A stretch of DNA of 64,000 nucleotides from Tigriopus japonicus (taxonomy: Eukaryota > Arthropoda > Copepoda > Harpacticoida > Harpacticidae). The stretch lies in assembly GCA_010645155.1 (NCBI GenBank), contig CM021315.1:7138033-7202032 (forward strand), given 5' to 3'. The position numbers were made by a program, and so were the translations under genes. Under the pieces are notes generated by a model that was not told the DNA's origin, did not search any database, and worked only from the letters and a program-made list of their open reading frames with translations. Positions 63,888 to 64,000 of this stretch are shown piece by piece; position 1 is the first letter of the stretch; every line of letters starts with the position of its first letter.

Positions 63888-64000
63888 ATCGCCAAAAATG
63901 CGCGATTTTGCCAATTTTTTTTCGCCAATTTTTTTTCGCCAATTTTTCCCGATTTCGCCTATTTTTTCGCCAAATTTGCTCAATTCGCCAAATTTATCGC
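63888..64000. repeat. TTCGCCAATTTTT tract at window edge
   Basis: At least six degenerate units of TTCGCCAATTTTT or TTCGCCAAATTTG; it continues beyond the window, so length is unknown. Confidence 0.6.

Larger units (their letters stand above)
57216..64000. other. Non-coding region with duplications and mobile-element relics
   Basis: About 6.8 kb with no recognised coding gene. In order: BFR1-like upstream DNA, a tandem duplication, a fold-back element, a TTTG-rich tract, a PIF/Harbinger-like element, then AT-rich DNA bracketed by GCCAAATT-rich tracts. The separately listed entries give detail. Confidence 0.55.

Overview
This is an animal genome window, most probably arthropod and plausibly a copepod-type crustacean. 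The evidence is spliced genes with many short introns (55-95 bp is common), a Rebers-Riddiford (RR) cuticle protein, a tribbles pseudokinase, animal mitochondrial genes (lipoyltransferase, polynucleotide phosphorylase), and AT-rich intergenic DNA with short microsatellites and DNA-transposon relics. The copepod assignment is inference; arthropod is well supported by the cuticle gene. All exon boundaries were read by eye from splice sites, reading phase and family conservation. No cluster resembling a novel system was found; the most interesting signals are gene architecture and layered transposon insertions.

Layout. 1-6874 (+): the last six exons of an adenylate cyclase of the type 2/4/7 (Ac76E-like) class; the gene enters from the left. 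6875-11880: no gene seen. 11881-16713 (+): a 982-residue secreted cuticle protein with a long Pro/Ser/Thr/Tyr-rich region followed by one RR chitin-binding domain. 16714-19774: no gene seen. 19775-22012 (-): LIPT1-type lipoyltransferase, five exons. 22013-27631: no gene seen. 27632-40017 (-): tribbles, four exons with a 9.6-kb intron. 40018-43322: tribbles upstream DNA, then a 30-bp tandem repeat.

43323-50810 (-): EMC2 (ER membrane protein complex subunit 2). Its last two exons lie 6.4 kb from the others, and the intron between them contains the whole intronless PWP2 gene (47094-49889, +) plus a cluster of hAT-type non-autonomous elements. 51621-54180 (+): PNPT1, divergent from EMC2 across about 0.8 kb. 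54867-57215 (-): a coiled-coil protein resembling the BFR1 mRNP family, convergent with PNPT1. 57216-64000: no coding gene seen; it holds a tandem duplication of the BFR1-like upstream region, a fold-back element inserted in one copy, a PIF/Harbinger-like element and simple GCCAAATT-rich repeats.

The genes are unrelated housekeeping, signalling and cuticle genes and do not form a pathway. PNPT1 and LIPT1 act in mitochondria, PWP2 in nucleolar ribosome assembly, EMC2 in ER membrane protein insertion, and the BFR1-like protein probably with mRNPs. The recurrent biology is layered DNA-transposon insertion, where nearby duplicate copies serve as natural empty-site controls.
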